Below, one piece after another: positions 45,646 to 56,889 of a stretch of 64,000 bases of DNA. Location of the stretch: the NCBI GenBank assembly GCA_030762175.1, contig CM060831.1, positions 498,501 to 562,500 on the forward strand. The letters run 5' to 3'. The notes under the pieces are model-generated. The model ran no database searches and was not told where the DNA came from. It saw nothing but the letters and a program-made list of their open reading frames with translations. Made by a program: the position numbers and the translations under genes. Numbering within the stretch: the first letter of the stretch is position 1; each line of letters starts with the position of its first letter. Origin of the DNA: Metallyticus violacea. Lineage: Eukaryota > Arthropoda > Insecta > Mantodea > Metallyticidae.

Positions 45646-46896
45646 AAAATCTATTATTGGCACCAATTGCAATGTAAAAATTCCATTCTACAACAAAAAC
45701 TGAAATTTCAATACCGTCATTCCAGCTATACTTGCCGGGAAATAAAGCAATCAAGTAGCGGCCTATTACTAATATTATTTTATTAGTCTAAAAGTTTGCT
45801 ATACTACATGTATTTTCATCTACGTGGATAAGTTGTGTATTTGACGACTATTTCAGTATAAGTTGCATTTCTACCACTATTTTCACTATGGGATTGTGGC
45901 TGTCAACTGACGGCAAATGCAGAAATGGTGAAAATACGAACCAAATATTAATGTAAAAATTATTTAACTACTCATTCTATTAACAGAAATTAATTATGGG
46001 CATTAGTTTTTAGATTGAAACAATCCCATATAATTTCACCACAGGCATTCATGCTGTTTCCTGGTGTCGACAAACTATGAACAAACTATTATTAATGAAG
46101 TATTACTAAATTACTTGTTTTGACATATGTTTCAATAACAGCAGCATAGGTGCATATTTCAATCTATAACAATGGGATCTAATTATAATTCAATTGAAAA
46201 AAAGGAAAAAAAGAATTTAACTTCTGACAATAGGATTGCCACCGACATGAAATTGAATAAGTGCAGTGCACGGAAATTATGCACAAAAATATATAAGTGT
46301 AAAAAATTAATAAACCAATATTATTGTGCTGGTATTAAGCAGCATAGTCCTTGGCACCTATACAACTATAATAATTGGGCGATCTAATTAAACGTCTGGC
46401 CCAAGAACGTAAATTCCACTACCTGCATTTGTGCTATCACCCCAAAATAATTGACGTAGACAATATAAAAAAATATAAACAAATATTGTTAAAAAAAAAG
46501 GACCGCAATAGTCATACGCAGAAAGCGGGTCATTTGATATAAAAGAAATGCATAAAAACAAAGCACATATTACATTTCAACCATGAAAAAAAGTTTTACT
46601 ACCGGCATTCATGATGTATTTTGCCGAAATGGGTGATGAGTAACATTATTTAAACTACGAAATATTGGTCCAAAAAATTACTAATACAAATATCATAGCC
46701 ATTCTTGCAGAGAAATCGGGTTCTTTTTGCCTGTTCGAATAAAATATAGAGTGAATTAATTACATTTCCACCGCAATAAAAAACTAAACTACCACCATCC
46801 TCAAAGCCACTGGCCAGTAGCTGAAGCCCTGTTGTATCGGTGATACTACAAACCAAATATGGTGCAAAATTACATAAAGATTAGTACTGACATCTG

Positions 46897-46902
<6 letters not shown>

Positions 46903-46930
<28 letters not shown>
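46903..46930. repeat. (AAT)n microsatellite in satellite block 3
   Basis: Nine AAT units lengthen one monomer of the array. Confidence 0.95.
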
Positions 46931-46932
<2 letters not shown>

Positions 46933-47627
46933 TCCTTGCTGCCTATTAAAATGTATAAACACTGTGATCCAATTCATTTTCACTGTAAGAAGAGAAATTT
47001 CACTAATGGCATTCGGGGTGTCACTGCAAAGCACCTAAATATGAGTAGTATATCTGGGATAAAACATCCAGAAGAAGAACCCAAAAAAGTCTTGTAATTT
47101 ATGTGAATCAACAGTTTTAATTACTAAATTACTAATATTTTTACCTATATAGCTAAAACTCTGTCTTGAGCATAATTCAATTTAAATACAAATTGATCCA
47201 ATTACAGTCACGCTACAAGAACGAAAACTTCACTACCGACATTGGGAATGCTAAATGCCGGCACTTAGCAGTGAAGCATCGCTGAAACTATGCACCAGAC
47301 ATTTATGTAAAACGTTACTGTGAGCCTAGTATTGAGATATATGTGAAGTAACAGTCATTGGTGCCTATTGCAATATATATAAATGTTTCCATTTGTTCTT
47401 CAACCGAAGGAAAAGAAGGTTCAACAACAACATTTGGCTTGTCACTAGTAGGCTACTGAATAAGGACAGAAACGCTAACATTACGAAACAAAATTTATGC
47501 ATTTGGACATTTAAAAACTAGTATTGTCAATCACGTAAATATACCTTATTTAAATGCACAAATTGGATGATTTAAATATATTCCCACCGTATTCACGAAA
47601 TTTCACCACCAGCACAAAACTACATCC

Positions 47628-47699
47628 TAATTGATATCATTGTATGATTCAGTTGAACTACACACTCTTAAAGCTTCACTTACTTTTCATAAATGTATG
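47628..47699 (+). repeat. PLE inverted repeat, left arm (72 bp)
   Basis: Exact reverse complement of 48,486-48,557. It begins within the last bases of the target duplication and ends with ttttcataaatgtatg. Confidence 0.96.
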
Positions 47700-47729
47700 C
47701 AGTAATTAACAGTTTAACACACAATTTAA

Positions 47730-48444
47730 CAGTTTAACACACCGGCTAGTTAACCTACAAATTAGCAAAGAAGAATATTTTAAAGAATACAAACAAATAG
47801 ACGAAACAGCAGTTAAAAATGGTTTTAAAAAAGAACTAGTACATAAAAAGGTGCAGAAATTCAAGAGACAAAAACATATCAAAGAAACCACTACACTTTC
47901 AGCAACAAAAGATAAACCTATTTTTAAAAAATTCACATATCATCCATGGGCTACAAAAAAATTTCAGAATATTCTTAAAGATTTTAATATCAGGTTGGCA
48001 CCGATTAATAGATTTAATGTTAAAAATTTGCTGATAGATAATGTTAATGACAGTATTCCACAAGAAGAAAAATCAGGTATTTACAAAATAAACTGTGCAG
48101 AATGTGAAAAAATCTACATAGGGAAAACAAAGAGAAACATAGGCACACGGTTAAAGGAACATTTCAGGAACATAAAGTACAAGCAAATAGAGAAATCAGC
48201 AGTAGCATATCATTTTTGGACACAAAATCACGACATAATAAATAAAACAAAATTATTAAAATCGGTACAAGGACCTACTGAATTAGCAACCTGGGAGAAA
48301 ATCTACATCTACAAATACAAAGACAGCATAATGAACTTCGACATTGTCGGGGATGAAAACATAAACTATAAGTTTATCACACCGCCACCAGAGCAGAACA
48401 TACATTGCCACAGCTCAATGAATGATTCGACAGTTGAACTTTAG
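47730..48444 (+). CDS. PLE GIY-YIG endonuclease, C-terminal part of a truncated Penelope polyprotein
   Basis: The frame is open from about 47,730 to the TAG ending at 48,444 (about 235 codons). No sure start exists because the upstream RT part is missing; the first listed codon at 47,851 is GTG and is probably internal. The N-terminal region has HPWATKKFQ and a Lys-rich stretch, typical of the linker after PLE reverse transcriptase. The endonuclease core reads SGIYKINCAECEKIYIGKT (GIY and YIG, with the CxxC pair seen in PLEs), then RLKEHFRNIK (catalytic Arg region) and AVAYHF. The Glu in WEKIYI fits the later active-site position. PLE endonucleases nick the target for reverse transcription. 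The frame has no stop or shift, unlike all other coding relics here. Whether it is expressed cannot be told. Confidence 0.88.
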
Positions 48445-48446
48445 CC

Positions 48447-48487
48447 TGGCTGAAGATGGAAACTAAATGTTCTCGAAACCGGTTCCA
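48447..48487 (+). ncRNA. Hammerhead-ribozyme-like motif of the PLE type
   Basis: The hammerhead core CUGANGA is present as CTGAAGA at 48,450-48,456. After one base, GGAAAC (48,458-48,463) pairs with GTTCTC (48,469-48,474) around the loop TAAAT with one mismatch, forming stem II. GAAA follows at 48,475-48,478. The self-complementary CCGG (48,479-48,482) would form the very short stem III seen in PLE hammerheads. TT (48,483-48,484) is the cleavage dinucleotide (UH). CCA (48,485-48,487) pairs with TGG (48,447-48,449) as stem I. Hammerheads of this minimal kind are known in PLE pseudo-LTRs, where they act as dimers. Activity here is inferred, not shown. Confidence 0.75.
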
Positions 48488-48557
48488 TACATTTATGAAA
48501 AGTAAGTGAAGCTTTAAGAGTGTGTAGTTCAACTGAATCATACAATGATATCAATTA
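48486..48557 (-). repeat. PLE inverted repeat, right arm (72 bp)
   Basis: Exact reverse complement of 47,628-47,699. It starts within the 3' strand of hammerhead stem I, so the ribozyme motif is not present in the left arm. Confidence 0.96.
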
Positions 48558-49589
48558 ATATGATTGGCTTCACTGTGGAAGTTCCAATTTACATTTAACT
48601 ACATCCTAATGTTTAAACAATAACTATGCTAGTATTTATTTGAATCAACATGTTCCTTGGCTGGTACTAAACCATAAAAACTTAGTGCAATAATGATTTC
48701 ATTATCGGTATTCCTGATGTCATTCCAAATACTGAAATTGGCAATATCGGTTTAGTTACAAACTAAACGTGCTGTATGGTTTAAATAATGAACTGAACTA
48801 CATTAATTCAAACAATAAAACACTAGAATTATAATTTATGTAAATAAACATAGTTTTGGCTTTATTTGTATGCAAAAGTTAGGTGATCTAATTGCATTGA
48901 TTTAGAAACAGTTGAAATTTCACTACTGGCATACGGACTTGTCAACTGCCAGATATCAGAGCAGTGGAATAAGGTGGAAATATAAACCATATTTCTATGA
49001 AGAAATTCCTTCTAATTCAATTGAAATATACTAAGATCCAATTACAGTTCCTGCTCAAGAACAAAAATTGTACTATTGGCAGTATCAATAATACTATGAA
49101 TAAATATTAATGTCAAAATTACTAAACTAGTACCATTGTCAGCTATGTGAAGAAACAAAGCCATTGACGCCTAATTTAATATAGAAAATGGAGAGATATT
49201 TCAAACACTAAAAAGGAAGCTTAACTAATGGAATTCATGTTATCGCTGGCAGGTAGTTTAAAATGTCCACTATAGGTGAAATTACCAACTCATAATAATT
49301 TAAACAATTAATCAACTAATACTACTTCATTTATATTTATCAAAATAATGTTTGGTGGCTACTAAAATGTAAATTGTGTTTTTAAAGAAAAAATCGAAAT
49401 TTTACTAGCAGCATTCAGGCTGTCACTTGCCGATTACTGAATCAGGAGGAGTTTTGGTGAAATTAGGAGCCAAATTTTTATTTAAAAATTACTGAAAGAC
49501 TAGCATTATTATATATGTAGAGAAACAGAATTTAGTGCCTATTTCAAAGAATAAATACGATGAACTAATTATATTTCAATCACAAAAAA

Positions 49590-50600
49590 GATGTTAAGTG
49601 TTTATTTTCAAAGTTTTCTTATAGTTCTGGACTCGTCTGAACCACTGGCTAGGAATTAAATAGAAATGCTCTCGCACTCTTTCTCACAGAACAGTTTCTT
49701 TCACAATCATCTGCGCGGTACAAATTTTATAACTAATTAAATACTTCGCGTGGCTGTTTTGTCGATTTCTCACGACACTTTCACACTAAATTCACCATGA
49801 TGACTTCAAACTTAATAATTTACTCATCTGAGTGACGAAAGAACAAATATTTTACTAACACAGAACACAGCTTGAGACTTGTCGAACTACTAGGAACTCC
49901 CTGAAATATTTTATTCAATGAAATATTAGCAACTGTGTAAAACCTCCCCATGCTATCGCTGGATGAAATAATTGCAACACCACAAAACTTTTTCAACTCC
50001 CTGAATACTCCAGGGATTGGGTTACTTAAGCATTCATAAAGCGATGATGCTCTTATTCAAAATAACATTCTAGAAGCTTGCCAAATTCAATCTTCTTATT
50101 GGCTAGATAACTGAATTTCAGAATCTTCTGGATGCTAGGTTAAAAAACCAGGCTTCTGATTGGCTACAATTCCCATTTTGTTTTGAACTGGGAGAGTGCT
50201 ATCCAAGCTACACTTGGCAATTGTCACTTTTTTTTGGGAATCACAAGACAAAAATAGAGAAACTTCAGCTTTTTATATATATATATTGCAGTTTCAAGGA
50301 CTTTTTCAGACGACAATAATAGAAAGGTTGTGGAGAAAACAGTTCTTGGGGCTTGCCAATGACTCTGGAGAATCGTGAACAAACATACAACATTCAGGCT
50401 AAATAAAATATATATACAAGCAACTTTTATGATGAAATTTCGCTTATTATACATACAGATTCATTTCTCTGATGTGCATATTACCACTCTGCACTCTACT
50501 TACCTTCCGAGAATTATTATGGGATTATAAAGCTATATACATAGAACAGAACATACATTAATAAACAATTAAATGTCACTACTTCCTAATTATATTTCCC
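49590..50600. other. Non-satellite interruption of block 3, unassigned
   Basis: About 1 kb that lacks the satellite landmarks. It contains two related phrases, aactccctgaaatatt near 49,896 and aactccctgaatactcc near 49,995. It has no recognised ORF and no clear terminal repeats. It is probably an old insertion. Confidence 0.5.
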
Positions 50601-52000
50601 TATGCCTATGGGAGTCTAAGTTGGGTATCCAGTTTCAAGTATTAATGTAAAAAATTACTAAATACTAGTATTGTCATCTATTTGAAGAAACTATGTAAAT
50701 TTAGCCTTGTTCAATTTAACAATAATGTGGTCTAATTTTACTGCAGAAACGAAAATATGACAGCTGGCATCCAGAATGTCACTTGCCTGCAGCTGAAGCA
50801 GTACAGCATTGCAGATAGTATGAACTTAATATTATTAATGTAAAAATGTACTGAAGACTTAGTAATGAAATTATGTGGGAAAACAGAGTAATTGCACCTA
50901 TTTCAGTGTATAAACAGGGCGATCCAATTACATTGCAATCCTCCCAGGAGCATTCAGGCTATCACTGGTAGGCAGCTGAATATATGTGTTATAGCTAAAA
51001 TCAGGAACCAAAATTGATTATATTAAACAATTAATTAATATCATTGCCATTTATGCAAATCAACATGGTCTTTAGCGCATATTTAAATGCAGAAATTGTG
51101 ATCAAATTATATTTGTACTGCATGAACGAAATTATACTACTGCATTTGGGCTGTCATCTGCTAGCTAATTAACCAGTGGAGTTTCAGTGAAAATACGAAT
51201 TAAATATTAACATAGAATATATGTATATTGTCTTCTTGTCATAGAACTCTAGCAGTTCAACATATAGCGATTATAAATCTGTGACTTTTTGTTAGTGTTT
51301 TATTCTTTCTGCTTTTCTAGTTTTACATATACAATATATATACATATACATCTATGAGGCAAAACTGGGTCATTTGGTTAGCTATTTCAAAGTAAAAATA
51401 TGCTGATTCAATTACGAAGACCATCATCTTACTACCAGATCTCACTACGAATCAAATATTAATGTAAAAATTACTAAGCCATTAGCATTGGCATCTATGT
51501 GAAAAAAAACTAGGTCTTTGGCTTATTTCATTGCAAAAATACGGTTATCCCTATTACACTTCCACCGCAAGAACGGTAATTTCACTATCAGCATTTGGAC
51601 TGTTACCTGCCAGTAATGCAAGCAGTGCAGCATCAGTGCAGCTACTAACTAAATATTATTTAATGTTAAAATATTCCCATACTACTGGTATGACTAGTAT
51701 GTGAACATATAAATTCACTGATTCCTAAATAATGGGTGATGAAATTATATATCCACTACAAAAACAGTACCTTTACCACAGAAGTTGGGGATATCAGATG
51801 ATGACAAAATATGCTGTTTAGTGTCAGTGATATCATAAACCAAATATTACCAGCATTCGTCAATATCACCTTCTGGCAACTGAATCTGTACTGCATCAGT
51901 AAAACTGAAAACAAAATATCAATGTAAAAATATTATGAACTATTAATATTTCATCTATGTGGAGAAACTAAGGCTTTGACACCTATTTCAATGTTAATAC

Positions 52001-54040
52001 TGCATGATTAAATTATATTTCAACTTAAAACTAATAAATTTGTATGTTGCCACTACTTTCTGATAGGTAAATCTTAGTACTTGCTGAAAGATTATAAAGA
52101 ACAAAAATATAAATTGGAAAATATGCCATAAATAAAATCGACAAAATAAAGTCAAATAATAAATATATTAAATATGAAAGGAGAATCAATAAGATTTAAC
52201 AGTGAATTGCTTTTTCCAATAAACATTTCAGCTTCTGGTAAATTCAAAAGAGTTTGAAACAAATAATATTTATCATAGTACAATAAAAATAATTTATATA
52301 TTTAATAGAGAACAAATCTATATTTAATAGAGTGGACTTTATATACAGAATTGTGCAATTTCATTATATAATTGACTTTTTCATTAACACAGGGCAAACG
52401 TCTTATTTTTGAAAGAGTTAAGAGTTTGCCACATTTCCCCACTATTATTAATATTTAACTTAACAAGTTTAAGAAAATCATAGGCCTTATGCTTTTCTTT
52501 TTATGTTTGTAATTGTTAGGGTATTTAAATTTTAAACATTTCTGATACATAAAATATAGTGAACTTTTGTAACAGTGATATCAAATATTAACATTTTAAA
52601 AAATTGAGTCGAGATTGTAACATACACACTTCTAAAATTCAATAAAATGGAATACTAGTTTCGGGCGCCATCGCTCCTATCGTCAGTTCTGATACACTTA
52701 ATTAAATTTTACATTTAGAATTATCCCATCAAGATAATGCTTCAGAGATAGCTGTAGTTAAGAATAGGCAAAACATTCTATAGTATACCTGAAAAGCACA
52801 TATACAAAAACTAAAGAGTTCACTTTTGATCAAAAAGAGATATAAAAACTATAAATAGCGTAGCTATAGATGAAAAGAATACGTATGAACATAAGCTACT
52901 AAAGATGAAGAAATTGCATTTAAAGATACATTTTTATTTTAAATATTTTCAATTGATAAGAAAAACAAAATATCTATGGCTGGAGATTATAACAGAAAGA
53001 CTGCAAAGCAATATAAATACTATTTTCAATTTAATATGTTGATACTTTTCTCCAATATCAATCTGTTTTAACTCAGGTCATGATCAAAAGACTAAAGGTC
53101 TAGTAAATTTCAAAGAAAGAGGCAATAATTGTAGTGTATTTTTCCTCTTTTTCCTAGAAAGAGTTCTTTCTATGCATTATCACAGATTAATGATAGTAAG
53201 AATAATACCGCTAGTTGAGTAGAATTTACTAGCAATTAATAAAAATTCCATTTAGACGTCGGCAAGAACTTAACAGAACATGCATTCCGTGCATTTCTGC
53301 AGCAAGGGAAGGATTTACAAAAAAGAGTATGCACATCAAACTGGGACACACTATTTACGTCTGATTAGTGCTGACATTTAGCAATGAAACTGGTGTGCTT
53401 AGATTTTTTAAGAAAATAATCATGTATAGTGCAAATATTTTTCTGAAATTATAGCATCAAGGATGGTATTAAACACTGCTAGATTTTTGGAAGTAAATCT
53501 AGTGTTATTCATGTTTAAGCACTATATTTGTGAAATTGTTATCAATCACTTTAATGAAGAAATGCCAAGTTTTATTTGTTTTCTCTCTTTTCCTCTCTGT
53601 TTCTATTTATAAATATGATTTATAAACAGATTTACTACATATGACTAAACCAATTAATTTGATTGCACGTGCAAACCTACAACATGAGATAACAGCAACC
53701 ATCAATAACAATGGGCGCAAGCTTATTCACTCCCAACCTTCAAGCATGGTCATCTATACTAAAGTCTAATTTACTGAGAGTACATTCTGAACCAAAGGTC
53801 AAGTGCATCTTATACCTGCACGCCTATTGCTCTTGCCTGCTGCATACAAGCTCTTAATCATTCTGTACTAAATTCAGGGGTGCAATAACTGTACATGAAC
53901 ACATTTCTCCCATCATTCCCTTCATATTATTAGCACTAATAGCATGGGAAGGTGATTTAGATTTTTCTTGGATGTTCACACTGAGGGGTGAGGTGGCTCC
54001 CTCCCCCCCATTATCAAATTCCCTTCTATCCCACATTTTC
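52001..54040. other. Unassigned AT-rich DNA with a PLE end fragment
   Basis: Apart from the hammerhead-like motif at 52,648-52,690 and its flank, I see no gene, repeat period or element. Just upstream of the motif on the minus strand, one frame reads SELTIGAMAPETS, which comes from the motif itself. Confidence 0.5.
52648..52690 (-). ncRNA. Second hammerhead-like motif, minus strand, solo PLE relic
   Basis: On the minus strand CTGACGA (52,686-52,680) fits the CUGANGA core. Stem II is GG-A-GCG paired with CGC-CC around the loop ATGG, five pairs with one bulged A. GAAA is at 52,662-52,659. The self-complementary CTAG (52,658-52,655) is a minimal stem III. TA (52,654-52,653) is the cleavage dinucleotide. 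TTC (52,652-52,650) pairs with GAA just before the core as stem I. The layout is the same as at 48,447 but the sequence differs, so it comes from another PLE family. No coding part is seen nearby. Confidence 0.7.
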
Positions 54041-54341
54041 TGACACTCTATTTTATGCATTTATATATAAATATCCAATTTATAAAAATATTTTAATATA
54101 AAACTTTAGGACACAAAATATATCTTTTCCTTCACATTTCCTCTAATTATATTCATATATATGTTTTAATATATAAAGTTGCAAAGTATGGAGCAGACTT
54201 AGTTTAATGCTATAGGGTACAAACTATTTCTTTCTTCTTTCTTCTTTCCTTTTTCTCTACCTTCATAAATATGCTTCAATATAGAAAAAGTTTAATTTAA
54301 TGCTTCAGAATATAAAATGTTACTTTTCTTTCTACCCCTAT

Positions 54342-54410
<69 letters not shown>

Positions 54411-54500
54411 ATTTTATAATGTTAATGCAAAATTTTACAATATATGGAAATATTTGAGCTTGATGTTAAGGCTGTAGGGTACAAATTTTATTTTTCTTCT
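54041..54500 (+). repeat. Pyrimidine-rich array, ~105-bp unit (array 2), with (CT)n
   Basis: The unit of 10,561-11,750 returns in the same orientation: atatatgttttaatat, aaagtatgg, tttaatgct(a/t)(t/c)agggtacaaa and ttctttc-rich stretches. Marks lie near 54,057, 54,150, 54,265 and 54,415. A pure CT tract at 54,345-54,407 expands one unit. Another pyrimidine-rich stretch at 55,780-55,965 looks like a further, poorer unit. Confidence 0.68.
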
Positions 54501-54514
54501 CACTTGTTAAGATA

Positions 54515-55310
54515 ATGGCTTATATAATTATAGATTGATCAGCATAATCCCTATAGCTGTTAAGGTTTTTGAAATATTTTGTATGAGCAGATTGTTACTT
54601 ACTTTGAAACTATTTATTTGTTCAGCAAAAGACAACTTGGTTTTAGAAATGACCTGAGTACCATAAATGCAGTACATCCATTTTTAAGTAAGACTACAAA
54701 AATATCAACAATGATAACATCATTCTAAGTAGATTCTTCGATATTTCCACCATTTCTCACCATTAATAGTTACCCGGCAATCTATTTAAAAGTAAGTTTA
54801 TGCAAATTTAAACTTTTAGATCTTTCAGTTTCTCCAAGTTCCATATTAAGGCATGTATTTTTTATTGTTTATATTAATTTCTTTATCTCATTTTGAGGCA
54901 AATCCAAAATTGTATTTGTATGCAGAGAATTTAGCTATTATCTTATATGGTATAACTGAAAATGTAGGAAAAAGCAAATTATATGTTAAGTGCTCTATTG
55001 TTAATGATTGGTGTAATGCAAATAAATTAAGTACAAGCAATGGTAAAATTGAGAGTATTAAACTTAAAGTTAATAGGCGCACTGGAGCTTCAATGAAATT
55101 TTTAGGTATTTATATTGTTATTCACTTCATAGGTAAATTATATTTCTAAAAAAATCACCCATGGACTTTTTATGTTAAGAATTGTAAGTTACAGTGTTGC
55201 AAAGGATTATTAATTAAAGTTTATTTTGCACATATTTATTTGCATATTAACTATAGTATTTTCTTATTGGGTAATATCCCTTTGCAACTAAGATTTTTAC
55301 AGATTTGCAG
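54515..55310 (+). pseudogene. LINE-E: reverse transcriptase relic of another non-LTR group
   Basis: Plus-strand frames give, in RT order, NYRLISIIPIAVKVFEIF (about 54,527-54,590; usual NYRPISxxPxxSKxFE), then KLYLYAENLAII (about 54,915-54,950; usual LYADDTAI), then VNDWCNANKLSTSNGKI and MKFLGIYI (to about 55,125). After a frame change, LIKVYFAHIYLHINYSIF follows near 55,210-55,265. This C-terminal pattern differs from the Jockey pieces at 12-21 kb and fits CR1- or RTE-like LINEs; I cannot decide which. The YADD box is mutated to YAEN. Several stops show that it is dead. Confidence 0.7.
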
Positions 55311-55965
55311 AGTTCATTTGAAAGCCATTTTTATTGACTTAAGTATTTTGACTTTGCCATTGATATATGTGCTTGTTTATTATAAATCAAGGATAACATA
55401 AACAGTTTTACAGTTTATTCATTCATAATTACTAGACACCTAATAGTTGAAATTTTATACTAATAAATTCAGAATATTTTTTAGCTTTTTCTGTCAATCT
55501 GATTATAATCATCCAAATAGATTCAGAGAGTTGTCTTATTTAACATTTAAAAGGACAATACTATATCATATATTGATGGCTAATCTATTATACACTGTAA
55601 ATCATTTATAGGTACAATGGTAGTTTCCTTTATATTGTCTTTTACCTTTGATGTTGCTCTACTATAATGATTTCTGCCAATACTTAACAACTATCAACCA
55701 TTGCTCTATAATATTTGAATTTAAATTTATACAATTATAATATGTTATTTCCCAGTAAATGTACAATATCAATGCTTTGAGTTATTTAATTCTTCCTCAC
55801 CTTTTCTCACAACATTCTCCTCCTCTAAATTTATAGATAAGCTTTTCTCCCTATAATATCAATATACCCCCCCCTTTTTTTTAAATTTTATACCACAGCA
55901 TGAAAAAAAAAACCTTTTTTTTCTCTTTTCCCACCAAATGTTTTTCTCTGTCTTTATTTATATAG

Positions 55966-56480
55966 GGTGATGCAAAAGTAACTACATACTTAGTAAATTT
56001 CAGAACATATGATTTCATGTCTTTATATGGTATGTTCAAAACTATTCCTTCTTAGTTTAATTTCCTCTACTGTACGTATGTTTCTCGGTTGGTAATATTA
56101 TCAGCAGGAAGAGCAAGAAATAAATTATCAGTAATAGTTAAAAATGTTAAAATTAGAGGAAAGAATTTTTGCTGTAAAGATCCGTATCTATACTGGGGAA
56201 ATGCAGAGAACATTTCAGGTAAATCCACCATCACATAAGGCTGTTTACAATGTTATTCACAAATTTGCAATTGAAGATTGTTTTCAATGCACCTTGTAGT
56301 GGGTAACCTGACAGCACTGAAGAAAATACATTCAATATCCATCTGGCTGTCACGACTAGTCCAAAGATTCCACAAGACAAAATCTATTTCACAAATCACT
56401 CCACCATACTAGCAACTATCACACAAATGAGAGCATTGAAATTAAGTAAGCAATCAAGCTCAGTCCCCATATTGAACACA
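55966..56480 (+). pseudogene. HTH/DDE transposase relic (DUF4817-type N-terminus)
   Basis: A possible element end lies at 55,966 (gggtgatgcaaaagtaac). At about 56,143-56,480 the frame reads MLKLEERIFAVKIRIYTGEM and FQVNPPSHKAVYNVIHKFA. This is the pattern LTxEERxFIVxxYxxTG and FxxxxPSxxTIxxxxxKF of the family's N-terminal domain. After a frame change, ENIQYPSGCHD-like and STRQ segments follow. No DDE part is present. It lies between the two LINE relics and upstream of the trinucleotide mosaic. Confidence 0.55.
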
Positions 56481-56630
56481 CAATTTACTTTTGAAAATCC
56501 TCTTAATCTTCTTAATATATTAATAAATGTAGTTGAAACACTAACAACCCGAAGAATAAGAAATTCACTGTACACTGAAGATAAAAATGCCTCTGGTCAA
56601 CTCTAGTGTAAATCATGAATATTACGAACA

Positions 56631-56889
56631 AGAAGAAGAAGAAGAAGAAGAAGAAGAAGAAGAAGAAGAGGAGGAGGAGGGGGAGGAGGGGGGAGGAGGG
56701 AGGAGGAGGAGGAGGAGGAGGAGGAGGAGGAGCAGCAGCAGCAGCAGCAGCAGAAGAAGAAGAAGAAGAAGAAGAAGAAGAAGAAGAAGAAGAAGAAGAA
56801 GAAGAAGAAGAAGAAGAAGAAGAAGAAGAAGATGGTGATGGTGATGGTGATGGTGATGGTGATGGTGATGGTGATGGTGATGGTGATGG

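Larger units (their letters stand above)
47632..48596 (+). mobile_element. Penelope-like retroelement (PLE), 5'-truncated, with target duplication and inverted repeats
   Basis: A 965-base insertion in satellite block 3, flanked by the 14-base direct repeat aactacatcctaat at 47,618-47,631 and 48,597-48,610. It carries the C-terminal GIY-YIG endonuclease of a PLE (47,730-48,444) but no reverse transcriptase, so it is 5'-truncated. Perfect 72-base inverted repeats lie at 47,628-47,699 and 48,486-48,557. PLEs are known for terminal repeats (pseudo-LTRs) in direct or inverted arrangement. A hammerhead-like motif lies at 48,447-48,487, just inside the right repeat. About 40 more bases follow the right repeat before the target duplication. 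The perfect repeats and the open frame show that this is the youngest-looking insertion in the window. Without RT it cannot move on its own. Confidence 0.9.
45470..52000 (+). repeat. Satellite block 3: diverged ~190-bp monomers, interrupted
   Basis: Monomers share ctatgtgaagaaac, tgcctatttcaatgtaaaa, cactaccggcatt, ggctgtcacttgccgg, agcatcagtgaaa and aaatattaatgtaaaaatta. They line up with the block 1/2 monomer in the same order but differ at many places, so this is a sister family. Landmarks lie near 46,512, 46,705, 46,890, 47,147, 47,340, 47,535, 48,840, 49,150, 49,335, 49,515, 50,680, 50,870, 51,050, 51,495, 51,695 and 51,955. The usual spacing is 185-200. It is interrupted by a PLE (47,632-48,596), by unrelated DNA (49,590-50,600) and by a stretch near 51,195-51,370. 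I could not establish a five-type order here by eye. Confidence 0.75.

Noticed and set aside
47851..48444. Bacterial or phage GIY-YIG endonuclease, suggesting contamination
   Set aside because: The linker, the CxxC pair, the hammerhead motif, the inverted repeats and the target duplication in arthropod satellite fit a Penelope-like element.
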